Origin: Dryocosmus kuriphilus
Taxonomy: Eukaryota; Arthropoda; Insecta; Hymenoptera; Cynipidae
DNA length: 64,000 nucleotides
Assembly: GCA_038277395.1 (NCBI GenBank)
Contig: CM076190.1
Coordinates: 236,684,618 to 236,748,617, forward strand
Direction of reading: 5' to 3'
Shown: piece after piece, positions 21,671 through 32,518 of the stretch
How the letters are laid out: each line of letters starts with the position of its first letter
How positions within the stretch are numbered: the stretch's first letter is position 1
Translations under genes and position numbers: made by a program
The notes under the pieces: generated by a model
What the model was told of the DNA's origin: nothing
What the model saw: the letters and a program-made list of their open reading frames with translations, nothing else
Database searches by the model: none

Positions 21671-22129
21671 GTAAATATAATAATACAATATATCTGTAAT
21701 TTCAGTGGCAATTTCGCGTATCCCGCAAATAACAATTAGACCCAATTTCATTCCTACTTCGACTCTTTTCTAAGCAATGAACTTGTCCGAGGTGAGAACG
21801 AATTTAATCTGAATTTATCCTGAGGTAATCCAGAATGTGTTATACAGCATTGAATTTGAAAAGTCTCCATATGGATAAAAAGTTTGTTCGAATTTCAGAA
21901 ACAGAAAGTACTTTGAGTTAAAGTAGAAGCGGAAATATGTGCGCCTTATGCTGAATTATTACGTGAAAAGTTGAAGTCTTAAATGTCCGTAATAGTAGAA
22001 ATATTTGCATAAATACGAAATTAGTACGTGTTGGTACCAAACTTGTAAGCTTCGTGAATTTTTTCCAAAATTCAAGTCGTAGAATTCCAAAAGAATATTA
22101 TTATCTATTTTTATCACCGGAAATCGATA

Positions 22130-23500
22130 TCTTTTTATCAAAAGCATCAGAAATTTTAGGAAACCTACAATTTTTAAAAATTTGAAACTAAAATATGAAA
22201 CCTTTGAGGTAGAAGTTCTCTTGAACCATCAGATCCTTTAGAAAACTTACAAGATACAACAATTTTAGGTTATGTTAGTAAATTCTCGACCGAAATGGAT
22301 ATTTTTCTATAAAAAGTATTAGGTCTTTCGTCACATATTACACCGGTTACACTTTCACTTTTGCACGTACTGTGGCTCTTGCACACATACCTAATATTGT
22401 TTTGGGCAACTCACCTTAAAAAAATCAAATTCTGTTGCAGTTTACCTGTTTCCCTCTTTCTAGAACGCTTTTCCAAACACAAGAGCTGCGTTCGGGTTTT
22501 ACCCAGTTTACATAGTTTCCATAGATCTTATTTTTTCCAAAATTGAGTTTTAGCAAAAATTCAAACACAGGAGCACTGCAAAATTATAAGAGTGGGTAGT
22601 GATGATGTTAGATAACTAATAGGTGTTACAAGAAAGGAGTTTTTTTAATTGAAGGAAAATATTTATAAAAAGAAACAAGTTTCACAGTTTTGGTCTCTGT
22701 CGTGTGATCGAGAGACATTTACATTTTGATATACATTTTAATGAAAGGAATATAAATTCCGAATACTCTTGGTTTTATGAGGCAATTTAGAAAACTTACA
22801 GATTCAAGTAATTTGAGGGTATGTTAGTAAACTTTGGTCATAAATAAACATTTTTCAATAAAGATCGTTGGGGGCTCTAGAAAAATACATCTTGCAACAC
22901 TATGATATTATGTTAGGGAACTTTCACCATAACTCAACGTTTTTCAACGAATCATTAGGCATTTAAGTAAACCTGCAAGGTCAAAAATCTAGGAATACCA
23001 TCAGATTCTTGAACCCCTAACTTTTCTAATAGCATACTTTACTGACTGTACTTTTGATAAACTTAATGTAGCTTTCAGAACAATCGCAAATTGACAGAAA
23101 TCAACATTTTCCAACAAAAATCATTAGATTATTTTAAAGCTTGTAGTTTTAAGACATTTGAGGTTATGTTAAGGAATTTACGCCCAAAATCAATATTTTG
23201 AAACAAAATTGATTTAGTATTTCAGAAAAATTACGAGCTTCAACAATTTGAGGATATGTAAAGAAATTTTCGCAATAAATGTTTATTTTTTAACAAAAAT
23301 TATCACGTATTATAGAAAGTTTACAGGTTTCAAGAGCTTGAAATTATATTAGACCATTTTCATCGCAAAACGTTGTCTTTCAATAAACATAATTAGATTG
23401 TTTAGAAAACTTTCAAGTTTTAACACTTACAGGTTATAGTTTGAACAATTTTAGGCTTTGTCAATTTTTTCGCCGAAAATTGACACTTTAGGGAGAATCG
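22130..23500. repeat. degenerate satellite, period 88-90 bp
   Basis: Landmarks like GGTTATGTTAGTAAA occur near 22267, 22819, 22907, 23163, 23252, 23342 and 23432, spaced at multiples of about 88-90 bp. The intervening sequence also repeats (TTTTCAACAAAAATCATTAG, AGAAAACTTACAAG). Divergence is high. A less repetitive gap lies around 22340-22740. Confidence 0.75.
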
Positions 23501-24130
23501 TTTAATTTCGAAAGAAGATACCAGGTATTCGTCCAGAAGTGACATGCCGCCCTTCTTTCATTTATTTTAGGTTAAGGAAGATAGAATTAACCAAGCTAAG
23601 TTATATTTTAATCTAAGATATATATTTTTATTAATAACATTAACAAGTAACGCTTCATATTTTGCTTTCACTTTCCCGTACAATGCTACCCTAATAACTG
23701 TCTTTATTTTTGCGTATTGACAGATGCCAGAACTTGGCGGGCACTTTTAATAAAAGCTAACTTGTGATAAATCAAATTAAGGCTCTTAGGTTGATCCCTA
23801 CGAAAATAAAGTTGCTCCATAGAAAAGTTGTTTTTTCAAAAGTTATTAATAATTACCAATGGATCTATAATGGTCAGTATGTATCGCCGATTCTAGGCGC
23901 AAACATAAAGTTTCTTGAATTTGCGAGTGTTCAAATGAGTCACCTCAAGCTACTCCAAAATGCGTCCTTACCAGTTTTCTTAAACAACGCCTCGTTTTTT
24001 CAAAAACTCTGAGAAACTTCTTGGCCCTTACGTAACTCGAAACTGACGCGTCAAATATAAAGACACCACGTATTCTACACGAGACTGATGGTTAAATGCG
24101 TGCACTTTTAATAAAAGTTAACTTGTGGTA

Positions 24131-25397
24131 CAGTCTGTTCCGCAAGACAGGGTACGAGTTTTCTCGAAAAATTTCAAAAAAAACTTCATTTTCCTTTTTT
24201 CTCGTGAAAAAACGCTTTAAAAATGAGGGCGGCCTCTCATTAATAAACCGTTCAATCGCCGTTATTCTGCATAATGGTCTGGCACCTTCTGGGCATGCTC
24301 TCGACTAGTTTTTCGGCATATTCTGAAGATAGAGAGTGCCATACCTCTCTAGTTCGTCGAGAGAGCTGCCTGATGGTGAATACACGCCTTTCTACGAGTT
24401 TTCTCTTAACGACACTCCACACATTTTCAATTGGATTTGCATCAGGAGATGGTGAAGGCCAGTCCAAGATCACGACGCCATTTTCCGCTTTCCAGCTCAA
24501 GCAGAGGAAACTGCGATGTTTAGGGTCGTTGTCCTCTTGAAAGATCCAAACCTCATTGTTGGCTGCAAGCATCTTTCCTGCAGACTTTAGAAGATCATGT
24601 TTGTAGATTTTGACCATTCTTTGAGCGTTCAGGTTCTCAGTAAAAAGCTCTAAACAGCCAAAACCGCGCTGTGAGAAGCATCCTCAAACATGGACTTTTA
24701 TGGGGTGTTGAACAGTTCGCTGGAGGAACCGCTCACCACAGTCTGACTAGGCACATTTTATGGGAACTCATGCCCAAAAGGACGCTTCGTCGGAAAAAAT
24801 TACGTTTGACCAATCGCGATCATTATTTTCCGTAGCCCATGCCAAGCGTTTTTGCATGTGAACCTGTGAGAGCAGGGGTTTCTGCCTCGTGCTACGGTAC
24901 TGCATTTTTGCCTCAGCTAATCTACGTCTGATGTTGTTTATGCTAACCTCTAGTCCCTTCGCCGCTAGCTTAGCTTTGGCTTCGCGTAGCCGCAGAGCTG
25001 GGTTGCGCTTGAACAGTGCGATGATCGCCTTATCCTCCTTACTCGACGTTGCTCGCATTTCTCCTCTTCCCGGCATATCGTCAACTGTTTTTGTGTCCAT
25101 ATACCGCTCCACCCACGGTTGCACGAAGTGCTTAGACTTTTTAAGCACTTTAGTGGCGGCTAAGTATGCAAGATATGGTCCGTGTTTATTGGTGCACAAA
25201 AACACAGCCTCAAGAGGTTTAGCGTATACAGCACTTATTGCGCAATCTTGTGCAATATCTGACACTTTGAACGGGAATGAAGCGAATCAGCGGTTCTGCC
25301 TTAGCCCTTCAAACGTAAAGTCAGGCCAAAATAAAAAGGAAGAAAAATCTTTTAAACTTGTCGAGAAAACGCGTACCTTGTCTTGTGGAACAGACTG
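24131..25397 (-). mobile_element. Tc1-family transposon (DD34E), 1,267 bp
   Basis: Both ends read CAGTCTGTTCC, then CAAGACA, then GGTACG and TTTTCTCGA inwards, giving inverted repeats of about 38 bp. TA flanks the element on both sides (24129-24130, 25398-25399). It sits near the start of the second 362-bp satellite unit, so it is younger than the satellite. Confidence 0.95.
24246..25265 (-). pseudogene. Tc1 transposase with internal stops
   Basis: On the minus strand the helix-turn-helix region (LRLREAKAKLAAKGLEVSIN and NIRRRLAEAKMQY) is followed by WSNVIFSDEASF, which holds the first catalytic Asp, then FQEDNDPKH with the second. NPIENVWSVVKRKL holds the catalytic Glu. The spacing between the last two is 34 residues (DD34E). 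Stops interrupt the reading after EASFWA, near 24725, and before GCFSQRG (probably TGG to TGA). The N-terminus continues upstream of the first Met without a clear start. It cannot encode active enzyme. Confidence 0.92.
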
Positions 25398-26306
25398 TAT
25401 CTCAGATTGAAGCTCTCAAGTTGTTCCCTACGCAAAAAAAGATGCTCAATAAAAAAATGGTTTTTTGAAAAGTTATTAATAATTACCAATGGACCTACAA
25501 GTGTAACAGTATATCGACGATTATAGGCTCAAATATAAAGTTCCTTGAATTTGGAAGTGTCCAAATTATTCGCCTCATTTTGCTGCAAAATGAGTCATTA
25601 TTAGCTTCATCAAACATAATGCAAAGTTTTTTGAAAAACCCTAAAAAATTCTTGGCCCTTGCACTACTCGAGATCGATATTTCAGATCTAAAGACGCGAC
25701 TATTATGCTCAGTGAACAACAGTAAGTCGTTATTTCTTAAATTAATTAATAACCTATTGACACCTGCGGATAGCTGATATATTCTTTAGAAAATTCTGCG
25801 TAATGCCTCTCTTGATTTTCAAGAAACAAGCTTTATTTTTTTCTGCTACGAGAAAAAAACGCTTGCGACCATTGTTTATTAGCCTCATAGTTGATTGTTA
25901 TGTATAAGTTACAAAAAACAATTACTCGTGACAGTCTAAATTTAAGCTCTGAAGTTGCTCCCTGTGAAAATAAAGCTGCTCCATAAATAAATTGTTTTTT
26001 AAAAGAATTATTAACAATTTTCAACGTATGGACAGTAAAATCCAAACTTTTCGCCGTAAGGTGCATCACAATGCGTCCTCATTAGGTTTTTTATAAATAT
26101 TTTTATTTTTACTTGAACTTGCTGGAAATTTTGCGCAAACTTTTTATTGCAAGTATAATACTGGCTGATGACATCATTGATATGAAGTCCCTTCTCATGC
26201 ATGTTAGTATTTCTCCTGCATCTCGACACACAAAATGCTGCGAGGTGAACTCGATTATTCGCTTCTTTTATTATGGCAAGCTTTATGTCACGCTCTTGCG
26301 GCGGCG

Positions 26307-27035
26307 CACAGTGGGGCAAAAAAGGTACCCGTGGACAAACCAATTTTTAGCCTACACTATTCATCCGATTTAAACGTTTTTTTTTTTTTTTTTTAAATGA
26401 AAGCTCATTAAACTTTCAAAAGACCTGTGTGATTACATTTTTTATAAAATTGTTCAAAAATTTGTTATTTAACAACAAATTTGACATTTTTTATTTTTTT
26501 TTACTTTTTCCAAGTTTCATTTTTTTTCAAGACATTCAGATTGATCGCAAAAGACCTTAAGGTAGTGTCACAACTATAGATAAATAATTTCTAGTTGGTA
26601 AAGCTAACTTTAAAAAATTGTTTTAGTGTTATAAACAAATTAATGATGAAAAGTCATTTTTTGGGATTGTCAATGTTTAGCTCATTGACACTAACAGATT
26701 TTGCATAAAATGTAAGAGAAATGAATTTTCCATTACCATTAATTAGGAAAACATGCTTTTTGGTCATTCCTTAAACAATTTTTTAAACAAATTCACAGTT
26801 TAGTGCCTTTTCAATGAATAGGCTCAATTTTTATTAACGGAATCAACTAGGTATCTCTTTCCGATGACCTTTTACTGCGATGCTTTGCAAGTTAACAACA
26901 GTTATTTATTATTTAAACAATGTTTTATAAACAAATGCATTCTACGTTCATTTCTTGCTGATTGAAAACTTCGATTGTTTCTTAATCCTTTGAACTCACG
27001 TAGTATTTAAAGTCAGTGCTTTAGCTTCTGGAAGC
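26307..27035. repeat. left terminal inverted repeat of the Transib element
   Basis: It pairs with 29246-29967 over almost its whole length, including interior words such as GTCATTTTTTGGGATTGTC on one arm and its near inverse on the other. The inner edge falls at TTTAGCTTCTGGAAG. The last ~40 bp overlap the end of the transposase frame. Confidence 0.85.
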
Positions 27036-28812
27036 AGAGATCTCTCAATCTGTGGAAACTGATATCTCAAGCTTCCCAAATAAAGATCAGCAGAATACAA
27101 CAAAAAGTGCGACAAGCCTTCGTGCATCTTGATTGCAGACGATTTTCTTGTATTATTTTCTCGACCTCTTTTCAGGTCTTTGTTTCACGCTTCCTGAGCC
27201 TCTTTATAGTCTAATTGACCAATTAGTGTCACAAAAGAATCAATCATATGTGCTGCATGAATCAGAAACTTATGCACTGATATATGATGTTGGCATAAAA
27301 AACCAATCATATTCTTTTACAAACAGATCTGCAGTCTCGGTAGCAATCTTATGAAAGCAATCGCCATGAACCGCTTTCACGATAGCTAGGACTTGCAAAA
27401 TGATATAAGAGTTTTTCAGTAACTGATTGCTCAAACCAGTTATTTTTACTACTGTGTCGTAATTCGCAAAGAATTTTCTGGCCGTGTTTCCATCGTTCGT
27501 AGAACCACTTCCCTGTTTCACAACATCCACGATTAGGCCTAGCTGAGTGTGAATTTCATTCTGGATGTACAACCTACTTTCATTTAATATCTTTTTATGT
27601 TCACAAATTCTACAGGCCCACTGTTTAAATGGTAAGCGGTACGCAATATGAAAGGCACATTCCATAAATCGAATCCACGCATGCATCGTCTGAAGTCCGT
27701 ATTGAAATGAAGCCACATTTTCTTCTCTCATTCTTACTGTATCAAGCTGGTTCATTTTCTTAGGCTTTGCTCCACAGACCCTACAGTGAGATGAAGCAGT
27801 AGTTTCGGTGATAGGTTGGCAGACCTTTCCATCAATCATACTGCAAATCAATTCGTGCTCCACATAATATGTTTTGCTATTAACCTCAACTTTACTTGGC
27901 TTCAATCGTTTTATTTGAGATTTAATACTTTGAAGCTCAGTAAGAATTTTATCTGTCGTCTCTGCTGCATACTGGAATGATATTGGGAGACAAGTGTGAG
28001 GAATGCAAAGGTTCGTTCATATCCTTAAGGCAAAGAGGAACCATTGATACCAAGAAAATACTTGAAGTTTTAAGTTCTGTACAATTTTCTGACTTGTGCT
28101 GGTAAGAATTTATTCCAGAAGTATCGCCACAACCGTATTTTAATGTCAAAGTTTTTGGTACTTTCAGGTGGCACAACAGTGTCAACTTTTAACAATCTCT
28201 CAGTAGTATGGTCTAGAAGTTCTTGCAGTTGGATAGTAGCTCCCTTCTCATTGATTTCAATCGCTGAAGTTAAAGGGTAACATTCATTTTTGGCATCTGT
28301 AATGTGCTTATAGGATGGAAGAATGTCACAATCTTTTTCTTGTAGAAGCTTCCTCAAAAGTTCATATTCGTTCTTAACTAATTTTAAGTCCAGAAAAAGG
28401 GCAAGTGCTTCATCGTCAGTAAAAGGTATCGGCAGTACACATATGGCCTGTGATGTACCAGATTCCCTATTCGCAGCGTCTTCATTTGATAAACCTTTCC
28501 TGATGATGTCAACCACAGTAGCCTTATCTACAGTTTGTAAACTTTCGAGAAAATCAACCTCAGTTTCAGGATCAAAATTTTTTAATGCTTCAATTTTTCT
28601 TTTTTTTTTTGTTTTTCCTGAGCATTCCTGAAAACTTTTAGCCTTTCGAGATTTTGAAGTTGAAGCTTCTGAAACCAAAAACACAGCATCCAACCATGAC
28701 TTATTGTCATGCAGAAACTTATCCTTATCAGAGAAACAAGCCTTCAATTTATTAATGAATGCAGGTAAGAAATATTGAATTAGTCTCCTTCGCACTAACT
28801 CTAACAAATTTT
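26996..28812 (-). pseudogene. Transib transposase, main exon, frameshifted
   Basis: A splice acceptor TTTTATTCCAG precedes the first codons (ENLLELVRRRL) at 28812, so an N-terminal exon is missing or unrecognised. The N-terminal half reads openly to 28070 (IPFTDDEALALFLDLKL). Frames then change twice before SSHCRVCGAKPKKMNQLD, a zinc-binding region, and LIVDVVKQGSGSTNDGNTAR, the diagnostic Transib motif. The C-terminus continues after another frame change as LIGQLDYKEAQEA, a stop, then NKDLKRSREN. This is the region holding the third catalytic acid in Transib and RAG1. The stop is TGA at 26996. The family cuts DNA through hairpin intermediates; this copy is inactive. Confidence 0.85.
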
Positions 28813-29245
28813 CTGGAATAAAATATTTTAATATAATTTAATAAATATATATAATATAGTATAATATATAATTTAATAAATATTTAACAAGACATCTGCA
28901 TCTTTAGAATTTGATGCTAATAAAAAATCTGATAATTGCCTGTGTTTTAACTCAAAAGTACCTATGTTTGTAAAACTGAATTATCAAATTAGCAACGGGC
29001 ACAGAAATCGTTGCGATCATTGAGAGGTCTTTCAAAGAATGGCGACCAGAGAATAACAAATGAATAAAAAAAACAAAAGACAAACGATCAGTACGATTGT
29101 CTTTTGTCTACGCTGCGCGCGCTGCGAATAGAAGCGGACCCGTTAAACTGACTTCCACAAGAAAAGTTTAGTCTATACATTGAAAAATAGTTTTAATGTG
29201 AATTTGTTCATAACAATTCTTTAAATAGTGAATAAATGTTGTCAA

Positions 29246-29967
29246 CTTCTAGAAGCTAAAGCACTGATTTTAAATACTACGTGAGTTCAATAGCTTAAGA
29301 GACAATCGAACTTGTCAGTCAGCAAGAAATGGACGTAGAATGCATTTGTTTATAAAACATTGTTTTTAAATAATAAATAAGCGTCGTCAACTTGCAATGC
29401 ATCCCAGTAAAATGTCATCGAAAAGGGATACCTAGTTGATTCCGTTAACAAAAATTGAGCCTATTCATTGAAAAGGCACTAAACTGTGAATTTGTTTTAA
29501 AAAATGTTTAAACAATGATCAAAAAGCATATTTTCCTAATTAATGGTAATGGAAAATTCATTACTCTTACATTTTATACAAAATCTGTTAATATCAATGA
29601 GTTAAACATTGACAATCCCAATAAATGATTTTTCATCATTAATTTGTTTATGACACTAAAACAATTTTTTTAAAGTAGTTTTAACAACTGGCAATTATTT
29701 ATATATAGTTGTAACATTGTTTTAAGATCGTCTACGGTCAATTTGAATATCTTCAAAAAAAATTATACTTGGAAAAATTAAAAAGAACAAAAAATGTCAA
29801 CTTTGTTGTTAAATTACAAATTTTCGAAAAATTTTATAAAAAATCTAATCACACAAATCTTTTAAAAAATTAATGAGCCTTCATTCTAAAAAAAAGCGTT
29901 TAAATCGGATGAACAGTGTGGGCTAAAAATTGATTTGTCCACGTATACTTTTTTTTGCCCCACTGTG
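29246..29967. repeat. right terminal inverted repeat of the Transib element
   Basis: It is the inverse-complement partner of 26307-27035. The arms differ by scattered substitutions and small indels, so they have diverged since last being homogenised. Confidence 0.85.
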
Positions 29968-29972
29968 CGGCT

Positions 29973-30265
29973 GCTGTATGTAAGACGCAATAAAATTATT
30001 CTTCTTATCGGCCCACCCCTCCTGGGGAAAACGCAGATTCATTTTCCCAGTTTAGCATTGCATCTAATCTACGGGGCGTGGTGGGTATCAAGTAAGCTAT
30101 AACCGCAATAAACGGACCCAGCAATAAGCATTCTAAATATAGAAATTTTTCAATTTCTAAATTCACGATCATAGCATATCGTCGATGGGGTGCGGGAGCG
30201 AGGAATACTTCATCTACTGTATGTAGTAGATTCTTCAATCTTTGACCAGTAATTGGTCAAAGCAA
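29973..30265. other. short unique interval, no supported gene
   Basis: A minus-strand open frame of 77 codons exists here but shows no splice sites, family or repeat relation. It may be part of the sequence that the Transib element split, with 26060-26300 on the other side. Confidence 0.3.
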
Positions 30266-30276
30266 GAATTTTCGGT

Positions 30277-32246
30277 ATGTTGGTTGGTTGGTTTATTTAT
30301 TTATACTCTCTCCCTTTTACGGGTTTGAGAGTCTTTACATATCCATCACATCTTTACATTCAGCGCAGATTTTACAAATACTTGTTCCTACCTTATTCTA
30401 TATGTACATAATTTCTTAATCTCTAATCTAAATCTACGCACTGCCGCTCAAGACCTAGGGCTTCCGTTTCCTCACGCCATTTCCATTCTATTGATGGTAT
30501 ATTAATCCGCGACTCTACTGACTTTTCTTTTACCTCTATACGAATCACTTTGGCTCTTCTCTACCCTGTACGACTTGCTCTTTCTCTCAGCCTTTCCAAT
30601 TTCTTCATCCATCCCCCGCACATTCCAAAAACCTACTTTAATCACCTTTTCGCACTCTCTTTCCCTTCTCCCCACATTCTTCCACTTATCTCGTTCGCAA
30701 ACCGCGGCGCTTCTACTTTGCTCTTAGTCACCTCTGCTCCCCTCCGACCTTGCGACCGCTCACCTATTTTCAGCTCCTCTCTCTCTTCGCCCCATATCCA
30801 CACCGTCTCATTCACCCACAACATGTATCTGCCAAACCAAACTCTACTCCCTTTTCTCCTCTCCTCCCAAGCCCTCTCTCCTATTAGCCATCTTTTCTTT
30901 CTCTCCCTCCATGTCATATCTTCATCAATTCTTTCTTTTCTTCCCCTAAGCATCTTCTTTTTCCCCATTACCTCTCCCCTCTCCACTTCAATTCCCAGCT
31001 TGACTAAGTACATCCTCGCTTTTCCTCCTACCTTATTGCCCATCCCCTTTATCTCCTGCACCCTGAAATTTGCCCCTATATCCCTCAAAAGTTTCTTTAA
31101 CTCCTTCTTTGCCGTTTCGTTTTCTACTTGCAATCCTTTCATAACGACATTTCTCCTTTTCTTTTCCCTTTCAAACCCCTCCATTTTCCTTTCTAACCTG
31201 CGTACTCTACTTTTCATTCTCTCGTTCTCCTCTCTCAAGTTCACATCTCCCTCTTCCCCGTCCCCTCTTCCTATTTCCTCACGATTCTCTTGACGTTCAG
31301 CTCTGCATTCTAAGTTACGTACCCTCTCTTCTACCTGCCTTATCACCTTTTTCCCCTCTTCCTGCTTTTTTCTCTGTCCCTCCTCCATCCTCTCTAATTT
31401 TTGGCATACTTTTTCTTTCTCTTTCTTCCAGCACTTTTCCAATTTCTCCCATTTTTCTTTTATCTTTATTACTATCCCCTCTGTTCCCCTCCCATGTTCC
31501 TTTTCTTCCGCTATCCCTCTACTCACTACCTTCTCTAACTCTCGGAACATATTTTCCATTGTTTATTTCGTCTTATGTAATACCTTATCCATGTCCTTAC
31601 TCGACTCTAACATCTTATCAATTGACTTACCAAACTCTAACCTCTCGGCGTCGCCCCCACTGGCTCCGCCTGCCCGGCTCGCAGCTTCACTCATTGCACA
31701 CTGGGTCCAGTCTCTAGTTCCCTTCTTCGGGCACGTATTGCCCTCTAGCGGTTTGTTGCCTTGGTCTCCTCGTAATCGGCCTGTTACCCTGTGGGTAAGC
31801 CCTACTTTACCTAGCTTACCCACTAGTCTCCTGACCCACTTATCAACCTTTCACTCCGCTCCCCACGTTTCCCTCACCCAACTTTTATCCTTCGCACTAT
31901 TTTACACAAAAAGAGAGTAGTAATTAACGATAACCAGATCTTACCTTACCATCCGTCTCCCAGTTACGTACAACTTCACTACCCTACTCTCTGTTCCCAA
32001 AACTAACCAACTAACTACCTAACTCCAAACCTAACCTCACTCTTTAGCATGCAAACCTTTTTCTCACATTTTACTTTTATCCACCTTCCGCGACCCTTCC
32101 ACTGATTCCACCCACATACCAACTGCCCTATCTCTACTCACAACCCTTTTTTGCACCCTTCACAACCCTTATTCACCACCAAAGCCAAAACGATCGCTCA
32201 AACTCTCACAACCGTCCCATCACTACCAGCGCTGGAAACAAAAGCC
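30277..32246 (-). mobile_element. ORF1-only LINE derivative (HAL1-like) with 11-bp target duplication
   Basis: GAATTTTCGGT occurs exactly at 30266-30276 and 32247-32257. Between them, on the minus strand, lie a 5' leader, an intact ORF1, only the first ~17 codons of ORF2 (KVGFWNVRG) and then the 3' UTR with GGGAGAGAGTATAAATAAA. The endonuclease, RT and zinc knuckle are missing, so the copy was mobilised by enzymes supplied from elsewhere. The 3' UTR matches the element at 19809-21150. Confidence 0.88.
30642..31559 (-). CDS. intact LINE ORF1 protein (coiled coil plus RNA-binding fold)
   Basis: The frame is 305 codons without interruption, starting MENMFRELEKVV at 31559. Residues 1-130 are a highly charged coiled coil (KIKEKWEKLEKCWKKEKEK; REENERMKSRVRRLERKMEG). 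KKRRNVVMKGLQ at about residue 133 begins a segment matching the RNA-recognition part of L1-type ORF1. The C-terminal region is basic with several Trp residues. In L1-type elements such proteins trimerise on element RNA and act as chaperones. A second short open frame upstream (31563-31823, starting MGKLGKVGLTHRV) is separated by one stop and may be leader or a broken N-terminal extension. The antisense Ser/Pro-rich frame is a shadow. Confidence 0.75.
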   Translation of the reverse strand: MENMFRELEKVVSRGIAEEKEHGRGTEGIVIKIKEKWEKLEKCWKKEKEKVCQKLERMEEGQRKKQEEGKKVIRQVEERVRNLECRAERQENREEIGRGDGEEGDVNLREENERMKSRVRRLERKMEGFEREKKRRNVVMKGLQVENETAKKELKKLLRDIGANFRVQEIKGMGNKVGGKARMYLVKLGIEVERGEVMGKKKMLRGRKERIDEDMTWRERKKRWLIGERAWEERRKGSRVWFGRYMLWVNETVWIWGEEREELKIGERSQGRRGAEVTKSKVEAPRFANEISGRMWGEGKESAKR

Positions 32247-32518
32247 GAATTTTCGGTTTGTATTAATTATTAACAGTTACTGCTAAAAACATTTCTACCA
32301 TTTCCTACATCGTTGATTTTATCAAAATTTTTTTTTGAAATTTTGGTCACTTATTAAGTACCTACGGATTCTCTTTCTGTAAATATTTGTAGCTTCCGGG
32401 AATACATTATTATTATTATCATTATAGTGTAGCAGTTCGAAATCAGAAGTTCATTGCCTCATCTACCCGAAAACGCCACGCATCTGTATCGTGTGCACCT
32501 TCCATGCACTTTAAATAA

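Larger units (their letters stand above)
23743..26035. repeat. tandem repeat with 362-bp period, interrupted by Tc1
   Basis: CTTTTAATAAAAG starts units at 23743 and 24105. The phrase TTAATAATTACCAATGGA appears at about 23845 and, in the continuation beyond the Tc1 element, at about 25475. A third, weaker unit begins near 25730 (GTTGCTCCCTGTGAAAATAAAG at about 25955). Short open frames in it are not conserved between units. Confidence 0.8.
26307..29967 (-). mobile_element. Transib DNA transposon (RAG1 superfamily) with CACAGTG ends
   Basis: The element is 3,661 bp and starts and ends with CACAGTGGGGCAAAAAA in inverse orientation. The flanks CGGCG (26302-26306) and CGGCT (29968-29972) match at 4 of 5 bases, fitting the GC-rich 5-bp target duplication of Transib. 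The internal minus-strand reading has Transib and RAG1-core motifs. The first seven bases equal the consensus heptamer of vertebrate recombination signals, a known family property. The inverted repeats are about 720 bp, far longer than I know for Transib. Coding breaks show that it is a fossil. Confidence 0.9.

Noticed and set aside
26996..28812. A host RAG1-like gene
   Set aside because: The frame lies between transposon termini with a 5-bp duplication and is broken by frame changes, so it is a Transib copy, not a domesticated gene.
30550..31293. 247-codon plus-strand frame rich in Ser, Pro, Leu and Phe
   Set aside because: Antisense shadow of the intact LINE ORF1 on the minus strand.
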